Shown here one piece after another: positions 8,152-17,310 of a DNA stretch of 64,000 nt (position 1 is the first letter of the stretch; each line of letters opens with the position of its first letter). Made by a program: the position numbers and the translations under genes. Below the pieces are notes generated by a model. The model saw nothing but the letters and a program-made list of their open reading frames with translations. It did no database searches and was not told the origin of the DNA. Source of the DNA: Saprospiraceae bacterium (lineage in GTDB: Bacteria > Bacteroidota > Bacteroidia > Chitinophagales > Saprospiraceae); the NCBI GenBank assembly GCA_026993525.1, contig JALWSS010000026.1, positions 29,044 to 93,043 on the forward strand, read 5' to 3'.

Positions 8152-9270
8152 TCACAATTCTTTTTCAGCTTCTTTGCCTTCTTCAATGTGTTCGTCAATC
8201 ACTTTGGCTTTTCGGAAATTGGTCGCAATTGCATGGGCGGCAATGCCAGCAGCTGTCACACCCGCGGCAACCATACCTATTGTGTCAGCATTGCTCTCGA
8301 TTCCAAAGCCGGGGAAATTTGCCATTTGACGGTAGAGCGGGCCGTTGTCCCAAAAATTTTCTTCACTACAACCGAAACATCCATGGCCCGACTGGATGGG
8401 GAAACTCGTGCCGTTGTTCCATTTTGTCACACCGCAGGCGTTGTAAGTCATCGGGCCTTTGCACCCCACTTTGTAAAGGCAATAACCTTTTTTTGCATTT
8501 GCATCGTCAAAAGATTCCACAAACAATCCGGCGTCGTAAAATGGGCGGCGATAACAGGTGTCATGTACCCGTTTGGAATAGAATGCTTTGGGCCGGCCGA
8601 TGCGGTCGAGGGCTGGCAAACGTCCAAATGACAAAATATGTACGATAACCCCGGCCATGACTTCGCCTATGGGTGGGCAACCGGGCACTTTTACTATGGG
8701 TTTGCCCTTCACCAATTTGTGAACGGGGGTGGCAGAAGTGGGGTTCGGTTTGGCTGCCTGAACGCAGCCATTGCAAGCACAACTGCCCCAGGCGATGATC
8801 GCTTTGGCACCGGCTGCGGTTTCTTCCAGCACCTGCTCGGCCGTTCGGCCTCCTATGCAACAGTACACGCCATCGTCGGCGGTGGGCACCGACCCTTCCA
8901 CACAAAGGATGTACTCCCCGTTGTAGTCTTGCATGGTTTTGTGCATGGCTGCCTCGGCACGATGACCGCTGGCCGCCATCAAAGTTTCTGTATAGTCCAG
9001 AGATATTTTGTCCAGTAAAATATCAGCCACGATGGGATGAGATGACCTGATAAAGCTTTCGCTGCAACAGGTACACTCCTGAAAATGAAGCCAGATAACG
9101 GGTATGCGGGGAGTGGTCTCAAGTGCATTGGCAACCTGTGCAATGCCACTTGCCTCCAAACCAAGGTAAGCACCCATCATTGCACAAAATTTCATGAAAT
9201 CCCGTCTGGAGTAGCCTTTTGCTTTTAACTCTTCGTAATAAGTGGGACGGCGGGAAGGAGTGATAGCCAT
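8152..9270 (-). CDS. hupS: [NiFe]-hydrogenase small subunit, oxygen-tolerant type
   Basis: Iron-sulfur subunit that relays electrons from the active site to cytochrome b. The 372-residue precursor has a Tat signal (SRRDFMKF at 21-28) and a C-terminal hydrophobic anchor near 326-347. Proximal-cluster cysteines are C66, C68, C69, C164, C169 and C198. C68 and C169 correspond to the two supernumerary cysteines (19 and 120) of oxygen-tolerant E. coli Hyd-1, which are Gly in sensitive enzymes. Distal ligands are in RVHDTCYRR and YCLYKVGCKG; medial ligands are in TYNACG and GHGCFGCSE. An additional Cys (C166) lies inside the loop GSCACNGC. First gene of the minus-strand operon. Confidence 0.97.
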   Translation of the reverse strand: MAITPSRRPTYYEELKAKGYSRRDFMKFCAMMGAYLGLEASGIAQVANALETTPRIPVIWLHFQECTCCSESFIRSSHPIVADILLDKISLDYTETLMAASGHRAEAAMHKTMQDYNGEYILCVEGSVPTADDGVYCCIGGRTAEQVLEETAAGAKAIIAWGSCACNGCVQAAKPNPTSATPVHKLVKGKPIVKVPGCPPIGEVMAGVIVHILSFGRLPALDRIGRPKAFYSKRVHDTCYRRPFYDAGLFVESFDDANAKKGYCLYKVGCKGPMTYNACGVTKWNNGTSFPIQSGHGCFGCSEENFWDNGPLYRQMANFPGFGIESNADTIGMVAAGVTAAGIAAHAIATNFRKAKVIDEHIEEGKEAEKEL

Positions 9271-9349
9271 GCTGCATAAATTTTTGAAGGAAGTGACAAT
9301 TAAATTCTTTTAACAGCGGAAACATAAAATTTCATTTAGCATGTTGAGA

Positions 9350-9374
9350 TTGACACCAATCAAATCCATTGGTG
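9350..9374. promoter_or_regulatory. Candidate FNR/CRP-type box and overlapping palindrome
   Basis: TTGAC-ACCA-ATCAA at 9350-9363 matches the FNR consensus TTGAT-N4-ATCAA at nine of ten positions. CACCAAT (9354-9360) and ATTGGTG (9368-9374) form a perfect 7-bp inverted repeat around a 7-base spacer. Both lie in the 187-base divergent region between hupS and the hyp operon, where an oxygen- or redox-responsive regulator would be expected. No regulator gene is in the window. Confidence 0.4.
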
Positions 9375-9406
9375 ATTTTTGTCAACAACCGTTGGCGGGG
9401 TTATGC

Positions 9407-9415
9407 TATAATTTG
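9407..9415 (+). promoter_or_regulatory. Candidate promoter of the hyp operon (TATAATTTG)
   Basis: TATAATTTG lies 43 bases before the first plus-strand gene. It contains a perfect TATAAT and resembles the Bacteroidota TAnnTTTG with one extra base. The upstream TTG elements are not at ideal spacing. The FNR-like box would be centred about 62 bases before a start site near 9418. Confidence 0.3.
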
Positions 9416-9457
9416 GCTCATTCAATTTATTGGTTCGTTTTAAAACTCCTCCATCCA

Positions 9458-9661
9458 ATGAAAAAGTTGACAACCATTATTCTGGGTTTTGTACCGTTCA
9501 GCCTTTTTGCACACGGGGGGCATGGTTTCTTTGACCCTCACTCATTGATACACTATCTGTTGAGCACTGAACATGCTTTACCGGTTTTGATCCTTTGTGC
9601 TATCGGGGTGATGTTTTTAATTGAACATTATCGAAACGAAAAAGCCCGAACGAAAAGCTAA
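9458..9661 (+). CDS. Small His-rich membrane protein at head of hyp operon
   Basis: A 67-residue protein starting MKKLTTIILGFVPFSLF, a signal or first membrane helix. Then comes a short His-rich loop, AHGGHGFFDPHSLIHYLL, and a second hydrophobic helix, LPVLILCAIGVMFL. The tail is charged. It ends 15 bases before hypA, so co-transcription is likely. The His-rich loop between two helices recalls HupE/UreJ-type nickel or hydrogenase accessory proteins, but the protein is far too short and I do not assign it to that family. The ATG at 9458 was chosen because it begins the signal-like segment; the upstream extension is not convincing. Confidence 0.65.
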   Translation: MKKLTTIILGFVPFSLFAHGGHGFFDPHSLIHYLLSTEHALPVLILCAIGVMFLIEHYRNEKARTKS

Positions 9662-9676
9662 AAAGCACCAAGGCAA

Positions 9677-10018
9677 ATGCATGAATTATCAATCGTTGCC
9701 AGCATTGTGGAAATAGCGGAGGAACACGTGCGAAAAGCCGGAGCAAGTTCAGCAACGCATGTTGAATTAGAGATTGGCGAACTGGCTGGTGTTGAGTGGA
9801 AAGCTCTGGAATTTGCATGGGAGGTGGCTGTGAAAAACACCGTACTGGAAAATGCCAAAAAGCACCTTGTGCGAATTTCGGGTCTTGCAAAATGTGCAGA
9901 ATGCTCGGAGGAGTTTAATATGAGAACATTGTTTGACCCGTGCCCTGTTTGCGGTTCGTATTTTAATGTAATATTACGGGGAAAGGAACTCAGGGTGAAA
10001 GCACTTACAGTTGTTTGA
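9677..10018 (+). CDS. hypA: Hydrogenase nickel-incorporation protein HypA
   Basis: Nickel metallochaperone that works with HypB to insert Ni into the hydrogenase large subunit. The 113-residue protein begins MHELSIVASIVEIAEEH, whose N-terminal Met-His-Glu supplies the nickel site. Two CxxC pairs of the structural zinc site are CAEC and CPVC. Length matches the family. First recognised maturation gene of the divergent hyp operon. Confidence 0.96.
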   Translation: MHELSIVASIVEIAEEHVRKAGASSATHVELEIGELAGVEWKALEFAWEVAVKNTVLENAKKHLVRISGLAKCAECSEEFNMRTLFDPCPVCGSYFNVILRGKELRVKALTVV

Positions 10019-10203
10019 AACAGAATTTTGAGCTTGTGAGGGCTTCCATGGCCGGCTATCAACCGGGATTTTTTTTGAGTGAGTATGTCTGGAGATTGCC
10101 GGCATTTCCCGAGGACCTCTCAGTACCAGGTGGGTTCTATTTACTCACTCTCGACACTTCACGGAAGTTCAAACAGAGTCTTGAAGAATTAAACTACAAT
10201 ATT

Positions 10204-11019
10204 ATGTGCGGAATCTGCGGTTGTGGCCAGGAAGACGGAACAGTCACTATCAAAAAAGTAGGTGAACATACCAGTTCACCAGCTGATGCTCCCGTTGCCC
10301 ACATGCACAAGCACGGGCATCATCACCACCATCATCGCCATCATGGCAATGAGATTGGCAACGAGAAAGTTTTGCAGATTGAACAGGATATTTTAGGGAA
10401 AAACAACCTCCTGGCAGAGCGCAACAGGGGCTACTTTGAAGCCAAAAATATACTGACCCTCAATTTGGTGAGTTCGCCGGGAAGTGGTAAAACAGCCTTG
10501 CTGGAACGCACATTGACTGAGCTTAAAGACGAGATACCCTGCTATGTCATTGAAGGGGACCAACAGACAAGCAACGATGCCAGCCGCATTGCTGCAACAG
10601 GGGCAGAGGTGGTGCAGATCAACACCGGCAAGGGGTGCCATCTGGAGGCTGACATGGTCAACACTGCCGTAAAGAAGTTGTCTCCTTCGGAAAACTCATT
10701 GTTATTTATTGAAAATGTGGGCAACCTGGTTTGCCCCGCTATGTTTGATCTGGGCGAAGCAGTGCGGGTGGTCATCATCAGTGTTACTGAAGGAGAAGAC
10801 AAGCCGATCAAGTATCCGGATATGTTCCATTCTTCACAACTGTGTATCATCAATAAAATTGACTTGTTACCCTATGTAAGCTTTGATATTGAAAAGGTGA
10901 AAGAATATGCCGGGCAGGTTAGCCATATTACTGAATTTATTGAGTTGTCAGCAACGACAGGTGAAGGTATGGACCAATGGTACGATTGGTTGAGGGCAAG
11001 GGTCCGGCCCCAAAGGTAG
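10204..11019 (+). CDS. hypB: Hydrogenase nickel-incorporation GTPase HypB
   Basis: GTPase that loads nickel into the large subunit with HypA. The 271-residue protein starts MCGICGCGQEDG, the N-terminal CxxCGC nickel site. A His-rich metal-storage stretch follows around residues 34-48 (HKHGHHHHHHRHHG). The P-loop is SSPGSGKTALLERT, with IEGDQQTSNDA, ENVGNLVCPA and NKIDLL downstream. The ATG at 10204 was chosen over an in-frame TTG at 10015 because it begins exactly at the conserved metal-binding motif. The 185 bases before it, after hypA, hold no other gene that I can support. Confidence 0.96.
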   Translation: MCGICGCGQEDGTVTIKKVGEHTSSPADAPVAHMHKHGHHHHHHRHHGNEIGNEKVLQIEQDILGKNNLLAERNRGYFEAKNILTLNLVSSPGSGKTALLERTLTELKDEIPCYVIEGDQQTSNDASRIAATGAEVVQINTGKGCHLEADMVNTAVKKLSPSENSLLFIENVGNLVCPAMFDLGEAVRVVIISVTEGEDKPIKYPDMFHSSQLCIINKIDLLPYVSFDIEKVKEYAGQVSHITEFIELSATTGEGMDQWYDWLRARVRPQR

Positions 11020-11088
11020 TGGAGGGCTCACACGATGAGAAATAGTGCCTGGGTTAAGGGCACAGGGCTCAATCATAATTTGATTTGA

Positions 11089-13374
11089 ATGCGCACCTAT
11101 CACATCCATATTGAAGGCCAGGTTCAAGGGGTAGGGTTTCGACCCTTTGTTTACCGGCTGGCAAAAAGCAAAGGATTGAACGGGTCAGTTAGCAACGGGC
11201 TTGATGGTGTGCATATTTACTTTAATTCTGACGGAAACTCCGCACGCATTTTTTTGAAGGAAATATTGTCGAATCCTCCCGAAAGAGCTAAAGTGCTGAG
11301 ATACAGCCTGGAAAATGGCCGGTATGAACATTTCGATGATTTCCGTATAGTTGAGAGCAGTAGCAAGGGCCGGGCTAATCTTCTGATAACTCCTGATCTC
11401 GGCCTGTGCGAAGACTGTAGAAGGGAACTCCATGACCCCGCCAATCACCGCTATCATTATCCTTTTATCACGTGCATAAATTGTGGCCCCCGGTATTCAA
11501 TTATGGCTGCTTTGCCCTATGACCGGGAAAATACCACCATGGATCCATTCCAAATGTGTGTGCCATGCAGGGAAGAATACAACAGTCCCGTCACGAGACG
11601 TCATTATTCGCAAACCAACTCCTGCCCCGACTGCTCCGTGCAATTGAGCTGGTATGAAAAAAGAGGAACGGTGTTTCAAAAGGAGGAGGGCCTTTCGGCC
11701 GATGAATATATTGCAAGGGTGATTGACAAATTGGCAGCGGGAAAAATAATTGGAATTAAAGGTATCGGGGGCTATCTGCTCATTTGTGATGCTGCCAGCA
11801 GGGCTGCAATCAACGAACTCCGGTTGCGGAAAAACAGGCCTTCCAAACCCTTTGCCTTGATGTACCCGGATATAGAATCGTTGAGAAATGACGCCATTTT
11901 GAGCGATGAAGCAGCCGCCGCTTTTCAAAGTATCGAAAGTCCAATAGTGTTGTGTTCCCTGCGCAGTTCACCAGCAAGTGGGATAGTTACCGATGCAATT
12001 GCCCCTCACCTCAATCGAATTGGAGCTATGCAACCTTATGCTCCCTTGTTTGACCTGCTCTTGCACGAATGGAAAAAACCCATTGTGGCTACCAGCGGCA
12101 ATTTAAGTGGCTCACCTGTTTTTTTTGACGATGAGAAGGCGCTGGATAATTTGGGATGTATCGCTGATGCTTTTCTGGTTAACAACCGGCGGATATTGGT
12201 GCCCCAGGACGACAGTGTGGTTCAATATACACCCGGCTTCAGAAAAAAAGTTGTTTTGCGAAGGTCACGGGCTTTTGCACCAACCTATATTCATCAAAAT
12301 TTCCACAGTTGGCGGGGGAGCGCTTTGGCGATGGGTGCTGACATGAAAAGCACTTTTTCGGTGCAACACGCTGGCAACACTTATGTCAGCCAGTATCTCG
12401 GTGACCTTGAGAGTTTCGAAACCCAGCAAAACTACCAACTGACGCTGAATCACTTTTTACAGCTATTCGCCTCCAAACCCGATCGGGTAATTATTGACAA
12501 ACACCCCGCCTATTTTTCCAGCGCCGAAGGCCTTCAAATCGCCGGGGAGTGGGGCCTGTCACTCATGCGTGTACAACACCATGAGGCACATTTTGCTGCT
12601 GTGATGGCGGAAAATGATTTATTGGAATGCGACCAGCCTGTTTTGGGTATAATATGGGACGGAACAGGCTGGGGCAATGATGGAAATATTTGGGGCGGAG
12701 AATTTTTTCTCTACAAAAATTGTGAAATCCTGCGCATAGACCATCTGGCCCGTTTTCCTCACCTGCTGGGTGATAAAATGTCAAAAGAGCCGCGGCTTTC
12801 CGCCCTGTCCATTTGCCGTGGAATTTCGGAAGCAGTGCCGTTGATAAAAGCGATGTTCACCCAACAGGAATGGGCCTACTATTCAAGGGTCGTGCAGCAT
12901 AATGACGGTTTGATGAGCTCCAGTATGGGGCGCTTGTTTGATGGTGTTGCGGCTTTGCTGGGGCTTGTAACGAAGACCAGTTTCGAAGGGGAGGCAGCCA
13001 TGCGGCTCGAGGCTTTGGCAACTTCATATTCACCCCATAAACAGCCAATTCCATATTCATTGGATACTGGTGTGATGCTGCGTGAGATAATTGCCGAATT
13101 GAAAAATGACACAGCCAAAAATAAAATTGCCTTCAGGTTTCATTTCACTTTGGTAAAATGGATAGAAGCGGTTGCCAGAAGGCAACAAGCGAACCTGCTT
13201 GCATTTAGCGGAGGCGTTTTTCAAAATGCTCTTTTGGTGGATTTGGCAATTCAGAACCTCAAGACTGACTTTCAGTTGTATTTCCATCAAGAGCTTTCTC
13301 CCAATGATGAATGCATCTCCTTCGGTCAACTGGCTCATGCATATCTGAAGCACCGTCAGGATCAGAAAATTTGA
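11089..13374 (+). CDS. hypF: Carbamoyltransferase HypF
   Basis: Converts carbamoyl phosphate to the carbamoyl group used for the cyanide ligands of the active site, delivering it to HypE. The 761-residue protein has, in order, an acylphosphatase domain (EGQVQGVGFRPFVYRLA), two zinc-finger CxxC pairs (CEDC with CINC, CVPC with CPDC), a YrdC-like domain (about 200-380) and a Kae1-like carbamoyltransferase domain. The last contains VQHHEAHFAAVMAEN, WDGTGWGNDGNIWGGEFF and SGGVFQN. Normal length. It lies 69 bases after hypB and 5 bases before hypC. Confidence 0.97.
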   Translation: MRTYHIHIEGQVQGVGFRPFVYRLAKSKGLNGSVSNGLDGVHIYFNSDGNSARIFLKEILSNPPERAKVLRYSLENGRYEHFDDFRIVESSSKGRANLLITPDLGLCEDCRRELHDPANHRYHYPFITCINCGPRYSIMAALPYDRENTTMDPFQMCVPCREEYNSPVTRRHYSQTNSCPDCSVQLSWYEKRGTVFQKEEGLSADEYIARVIDKLAAGKIIGIKGIGGYLLICDAASRAAINELRLRKNRPSKPFALMYPDIESLRNDAILSDEAAAAFQSIESPIVLCSLRSSPASGIVTDAIAPHLNRIGAMQPYAPLFDLLLHEWKKPIVATSGNLSGSPVFFDDEKALDNLGCIADAFLVNNRRILVPQDDSVVQYTPGFRKKVVLRRSRAFAPTYIHQNFHSWRGSALAMGADMKSTFSVQHAGNTYVSQYLGDLESFETQQNYQLTLNHFLQLFASKPDRVIIDKHPAYFSSAEGLQIAGEWGLSLMRVQHHEAHFAAVMAENDLLECDQPVLGIIWDGTGWGNDGNIWGGEFFLYKNCEILRIDHLARFPHLLGDKMSKEPRLSALSICRGISEAVPLIKAMFTQQEWAYYSRVVQHNDGLMSSSMGRLFDGVAALLGLVTKTSFEGEAAMRLEALATSYSPHKQPIPYSLDTGVMLREIIAELKNDTAKNKIAFRFHFTLVKWIEAVARRQQANLLAFSGGVFQNALLVDLAIQNLKTDFQLYFHQELSPNDECISFGQLAHAYLKHRQDQKI

Positions 13375-13379
13375 AAACC

Positions 13380-13634
13380 ATGTGTTTGGCAATTCCCGGG
13401 AAAATTCAATCAATTACAGAGCAGCTGGATGACACTTTCCGGGTTGGGAAAGTATCCTTCGGAGGTATTCAGAAGGTGGTAAACCTTGCAATGGTGCCAG
13501 ATGCCAAAGTTGGCGATTATGTATTGGTACACGTTGGTGTGGCAATAAGTATTGTTGACGAAGATGAAGCCAGAACCACCTTTGAATATCTGAAAAAAAT
13601 TGGAGAAGTGGATGAGCTGAATGACGATACGTAA
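13380..13634 (+). CDS. hypC: Hydrogenase maturation chaperone HypC
   Basis: Small chaperone that carries the Fe(CN)2CO unit with HypD and binds the large-subunit precursor. The 84-residue protein starts MCLAIPGKIQSI, in which Cys2 is the essential iron-binding residue. GDYVLVHVGVAISIVDEDEA is the usual second half. The ATG at 13380 was chosen because Cys2 must be exposed at the N-terminus; the frame is open upstream inside hypF but that extension is not coding. Confidence 0.96.
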   Translation: MCLAIPGKIQSITEQLDDTFRVGKVSFGGIQKVVNLAMVPDAKVGDYVLVHVGVAISIVDEDEARTTFEYLKKIGEVDELNDDT

Positions 13635-13675
13635 TCCAGGGTTAGGGGCAATTGTCAACTCAAACTTTATTTATC

Positions 13676-14764
13676 ATGAAATATCTGTCTGAATACAGAA
13701 ATCCGGAGTTGGTGCAAGAGTATCTGGCTGAGCTCAGGAAGCTGGTTACCAGGCCATGGACGATAATGGAGATATGTGGCGGTCAAACGCATAGCCTGGT
13801 AAAAAATGGCATCATGGATATGTTGCCTCAGGAGATCACCATGGTTCATGGCCCCGGTTGTCCGGTGTGTGTAACGCCGTTGGGGATCATTGATGAGGCC
13901 ATATATTTGGCAGAAAAGGAAGGCGTGATACTCTGTTCTTTTGGTGATATGATCAGGGTGCCCGGGTCTGAAAAAAGTTTGCTGGAGGCCAAGGCAGCAG
14001 GTGCGGATGTCCGGATTTTGTATTCACCTTTGGAAGCATTGAAGGTGGCACATGACAATCCCGGCAAAGAAGTGGTCTTTTTTGCGGTCGGGTTTGAAAC
14101 GACAGCACCTGCAAATGCGTTGTCTGTGGTTCAGGCAAGGGAAATGGGTATCCGGAATTACTCCATTTTAGCTTCGCATGTATTGGTGCCTCCGGCTATG
14201 GAGGCCATTCTGAGTGATCCTGAAAATAAAATAGATGCTTTTTTGGCAGCGGGGCATGTTTGTACTATCATGGGGGTAGAGGAATACATCCCTGTTGTTG
14301 ACAAATACGAGGTGCCAATTGTAGTTACGGGTTTTGAACCTGTGGATTTGCTCCAGGGTATTCTGATGGCAGTGACGCAACTCGAGAAAGGAGAGGCTAA
14401 ATTGGAAAACCAGTACGTCCGGGTGGTTAAGCGAGAAGGCAACAGACTTGCAAAAGATACGATCAGGGAAGTATTCAAGGTTGCAGACCGGGACTGGCGC
14501 GGCATCGGGACCATTCCGGTAAGTGGTTACGAAGTTGGCGAGAATTACGCTGAATACGACGCCAGAAAGAAATTCAAACTCAATCTTGCACCGGTCGGGG
14601 AAAACAGCGAATGCATTGCCGGCGAAATTTTGAAGGGCATGAAAAAGCCATTTGAGTGTCCGAATTTCGGAACTAAATGCAAGCCAGAGCATCCGTTGGG
14701 GGCACCCATGGTTTCATCTGAGGGTGCATGTGCAGCATATTACCATTTTGCAGGGGTGTCCTGA
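13676..14764 (+). CDS. hypD: Hydrogenase maturation factor HypD
   Basis: Iron-sulfur scaffold on which the Fe(CN)2CO moiety is built with HypC and HypE. The 362-residue protein shows [44 protein letters not shown] and a C-terminal Cys-containing ending [10 protein letters not shown]. All conserved Cys positions of the family appear present. The ATG at 13676 gives the usual N-terminus [13 protein letters not shown]. It follows hypC after 41 bases. Confidence 0.97.
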   Translation: MKYLSEYRNPELVQEYLAELRKLVTRPWTIMEICGGQTHSLVKNGIMDMLPQEITMVHGPGCPVCVTPLGIIDEAIYLAEKEGVILCSFGDMIRVPGSEKSLLEAKAAGADVRILYSPLEALKVAHDNPGKEVVFFAVGFETTAPANALSVVQAREMGIRNYSILASHVLVPPAMEAILSDPENKIDAFLAAGHVCTIMGVEEYIPVVDKYEVPIVVTGFEPVDLLQGILMAVTQLEKGEAKLENQYVRVVKREGNRLAKDTIREVFKVADRDWRGIGTIPVSGYEVGENYAEYDARKKFKLNLAPVGENSECIAGEILKGMKKPFECPNFGTKCKPEHPLGAPMVSSEGACAAYYHFAGVS

Positions 14765-14795
14765 GGTATTATTCTTAACAAAGCAACCAGGTTGT

Positions 14796-15854
14796 ATGTC
14801 TGAAAAAAAACTGTCAGTACGTTTGAATTGCCCCATGCCTAAGCTTGATTTCGATGTGATAACCCTTGGGCATGGAAGCGGAGGTCTCCTGACACACCGG
14901 CTTTTGGATGCCGGCGTTTTCAAATTATTGGAAAATAAGTACCTGAATGAACAGCATGATGGAGCTTTTCTGAACCTTGATGGCCAGGTAGCTTATACCA
15001 CAGACAGTTTTGTTATTTCCCCGGTGTTTTTCCCGGGAGGAAACATTGGCGAGTTGGCAGTCAACGGAACGGTTAATGACCTGGCCATGTGCGGGGCAAT
15101 TCCGCAATTTCTTTCCCTGGGCTTTATTCTTGAAGAGGGACTGAAAATGGAAGAACTTTGGGAAATTATCGTTGGGATTCGCCATGCGGCTGCAAATGCC
15201 GGGGTCGAGATTGTAACGGGTGATACCAAGGTGGTGGAAAAAGGAAAAGGCGACCAGCTATTTATCAATACTACAGGTATTGGAAAAGTTCATCCGGAGG
15301 CTGAGATCAACTTAAACCGGATAAAGCCCGGGGACAAAATTATTGTGAGCGGAGAAGTGGCAAGGCATGGCATTGCGATTATGTCGGTACGTGAAGGCCT
15401 TGAATTTGAAACGGATATTTTAAGTGATAGCACCCACCTCAATTACATTGTAAAAAAACTCCTCGATGAGTTGGGCAAGCAGGTTCACTTCCTCAGAGAC
15501 CCAACCAGGGGTGGAGTGGCAACAACCTTGAATGAAGTGGCTGCCAGGGCCAATGTGGGAATTGAACTGGAGCAAACCAGTATTCCCATTGATGCGCGTG
15601 TAGAGGGTGCTTGCGAAATGCTGGGATTGGATCCGCTGTATGTTGCCAATGAAGGAATATTTCTGGCAATTTTTTCCGCTGATGTTGCTGACAAAGCAGT
15701 GGAAATATTGCGAAGCGATGAAAAAGGTAAAAAAGCAGAAATAATCGGTACTATTTCAACGGAACATCCCGGAAAGGTGGTTTTGAGAAGCAGCATTGGC
15801 GGACGCAGGGTGGTGAACATGCTGCCAGGGGAACAATTGCCTCGTATTTGTTGA
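14796..15854 (+). CDS. hypE: Hydrogenase maturation factor HypE
   Basis: Dehydrates a C-terminal thiocarboxamide to thiocyanate, donating cyanide to the active-site iron. The 352-residue protein of the PurM-like ATP-binding family starts its fold at DVITLGHGSGGLLTHRLL and ends in PRIC, with the essential C-terminal Cys. The start at 14796 follows hypD after 31 bases; a later Met at 14838 (MPKLDFDVITLG) is an alternative start. Last gene of the hyp operon. Confidence 0.96.
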   Translation: MSEKKLSVRLNCPMPKLDFDVITLGHGSGGLLTHRLLDAGVFKLLENKYLNEQHDGAFLNLDGQVAYTTDSFVISPVFFPGGNIGELAVNGTVNDLAMCGAIPQFLSLGFILEEGLKMEELWEIIVGIRHAAANAGVEIVTGDTKVVEKGKGDQLFINTTGIGKVHPEAEINLNRIKPGDKIIVSGEVARHGIAIMSVREGLEFETDILSDSTHLNYIVKKLLDELGKQVHFLRDPTRGGVATTLNEVAARANVGIELEQTSIPIDARVEGACEMLGLDPLYVANEGIFLAIFSADVADKAVEILRSDEKGKKAEIIGTISTEHPGKVVLRSSIGGRRVVNMLPGEQLPRIC

Positions 15855-15955
15855 CCAAAGGTTTATACAGTGCGTGGCTCACTCATTTCACTGCCCCGAC
15901 GAAGGCGTGGTAATTTTCATTGGTAATTAGTGAATCATCGTCTTTGATAAGTGCA

Positions 15956-16031
15956 TTTTGGATTCAAATCGAAAAATAACACGCTTTTTTTGGATTCAAA
16001 TCGAAAAATATCGTGTTTTTTTTCGATTTGG
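15956..16031. repeat. Short AT-rich tandem repeat after hypE
   Basis: A 23-base word, beginning TTTTGGATTCAAATCG, occurs at 15956 and 15988, a 32-base period. A partial inverted third copy (TCGATTTGGA) follows near 16022. The T-runs on the plus strand may also end hypE transcription. No gene is visible in 15855-16089. Confidence 0.55.
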
Positions 16032-16089
16032 ACAGCGAGGGCATCTTCATTTCATGATTCAACCGGAGCAATCAAGTGCTGGTAACCGC

Positions 16090-17310
16090 TCAGGCACAGT
16101 CCAGGCACTCCAACAGTACTGAGCAGGCAAAGTCAATTTCCTTTTCGGAAATGGTTAGGGGAGGTGCAATGCGCAGGCTGCGGTCGTTGAACAGGAACCA
16201 GTCAGTGATGACCCCTTTTTCCAACGCGGCCATCTGTACTTTTCGTAGCTGTTCGAAATTTGCCACTTCAACGGCCATGAGCAGGCCGGTGCTTCTGACA
16301 GCTTTGATTTTCGGGTGGGCCATTTTTCTCCGTAACAATGCTTCTTTTTCTTTCACCTTCGCAATGGTGTCGCTGCTATTGAGGAATTGCAAAGCGGCCA
16401 GGGAGGCGGCACAACTTACCGGGTGTCCCCCAAAAGTGGTGATATGGCCGAGGGGGGGATCATAGCCCAGCACTTTCATGATTTCCTGTGGCGCTGCAAA
16501 GGCTCCGATGGGCATGCCACCGCCCATGGCTTTTGCCATGAGAATGATGTCAGGCACCACACCCACCTGCTCGAATGCCCAGAAACTTCCGGTGCGGCCA
16601 AAGCCCGTTTGAACCTCATCGAAAACGAGCAAGGCGCCCGTTTCGTCGCAGCGTTTGCGAAGCGAGGGAAAATAACCGGGAACAGCCGGCCTGACACCGG
16701 CCTCAGCCTGCACCGGTTCCACAATGACGCAGGCGGTTTTTTCATTGATCCGGCCGAGATCATCCGGGTTGTTGAAATCAATGTGTTTGATGCCGGGCAA
16801 CAACGGGTGGTAGGCCTGGGTAAAATCCTTTGGCCACATGAGGCTGGCGGCACCCTGTGTGCTGCCGTGGTAGGCTTGCCGGCAGACGATGACCTCGTGC
16901 CTGCCTGTGTAGCGTTTGGCCAGTTTCATGGCGCCTTCGGTGGCTTCGCTGCCACTGTTGGTGAAGAAAACACTGTCCAAAGCAGGACGCGAAGCAGTTT
17001 CTCCTTCGGCAAAAATGGATGCAGGGCTGAGGCTCTCTGCCAACGCTGTGGCCAGCTCCACTTGCGGGCTGAGTGCATACTCTCCGTAAACCAGCGTGTG
17101 CAGATACTTTCCGGTTTGGGTCCTGATGGCCTCGAGCACCGACGGGTGCCGGTGGCCAATGGAACTGACGCTGATGCCCCCGATTAAATCGAGGTATTTT
17201 TTGCCGGCAGTATCATACAGCCAGCTGCCTTCTGCCCGGTCAATTTCGAGGGCCAGTGGAATGTCGCTGGTCTGTGCCAGGTGCCGGAGGAATAGTTCTC
17301 GTAGGTTCAT
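16090..17310 (-). CDS. Class III PLP-dependent aminotransferase
   Basis: A 406-residue fold-type I aminotransferase of the ornithine/acetylornithine/4-aminobutyrate group. [19 protein letters not shown] is the cofactor phosphate-binding loop, [14 protein letters not shown] holds the PLP-contacting Asp, and [14 protein letters not shown] contains the Schiff-base Lys. The C-terminal [14 protein letters not shown] is the usual substrate-carboxylate Arg region. Length is standard. Sequence alone does not separate acetylornithine from 4-aminobutyrate or other diamine substrates, and the neighbours do not help. Confidence 0.9.
   Translation of the reverse strand: MNLRELFLRHLAQTSDIPLALEIDRAEGSWLYDTAGKKYLDLIGGISVSSIGHRHPSVLEAIRTQTGKYLHTLVYGEYALSPQVELATALAESLSPASIFAEGETASRPALDSVFFTNSGSEATEGAMKLAKRYTGRHEVIVCRQAYHGSTQGAASLMWPKDFTQAYHPLLPGIKHIDFNNPDDLGRINEKTACVIVEPVQAEAGVRPAVPGYFPSLRKRCDETGALLVFDEVQTGFGRTGSFWAFEQVGVVPDIILMAKAMGGGMPIGAFAAPQEIMKVLGYDPPLGHITTFGGHPVSCAASLAALQFLNSSDTIAKVKEKEALLRRKMAHPKIKAVRSTGLLMAVEVANFEQLRKVQMAALEKGVITDWFLFNDRSLRIAPPLTISEKEIDFACSVLLECLDCA

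Noticed and set aside
7943..8329. Plus-strand open frame over the hupS-hupL junction
   Set aside because: Most of it is antisense to the conserved small-subunit gene; the free part (7943-8151) has no family resemblance.
10015..10203. 63-codon N-terminal extension of hypB from a TTG
   Set aside because: HypB proteins start with the metal-binding MCGICGCG motif, and the extension has no conserved sequence.
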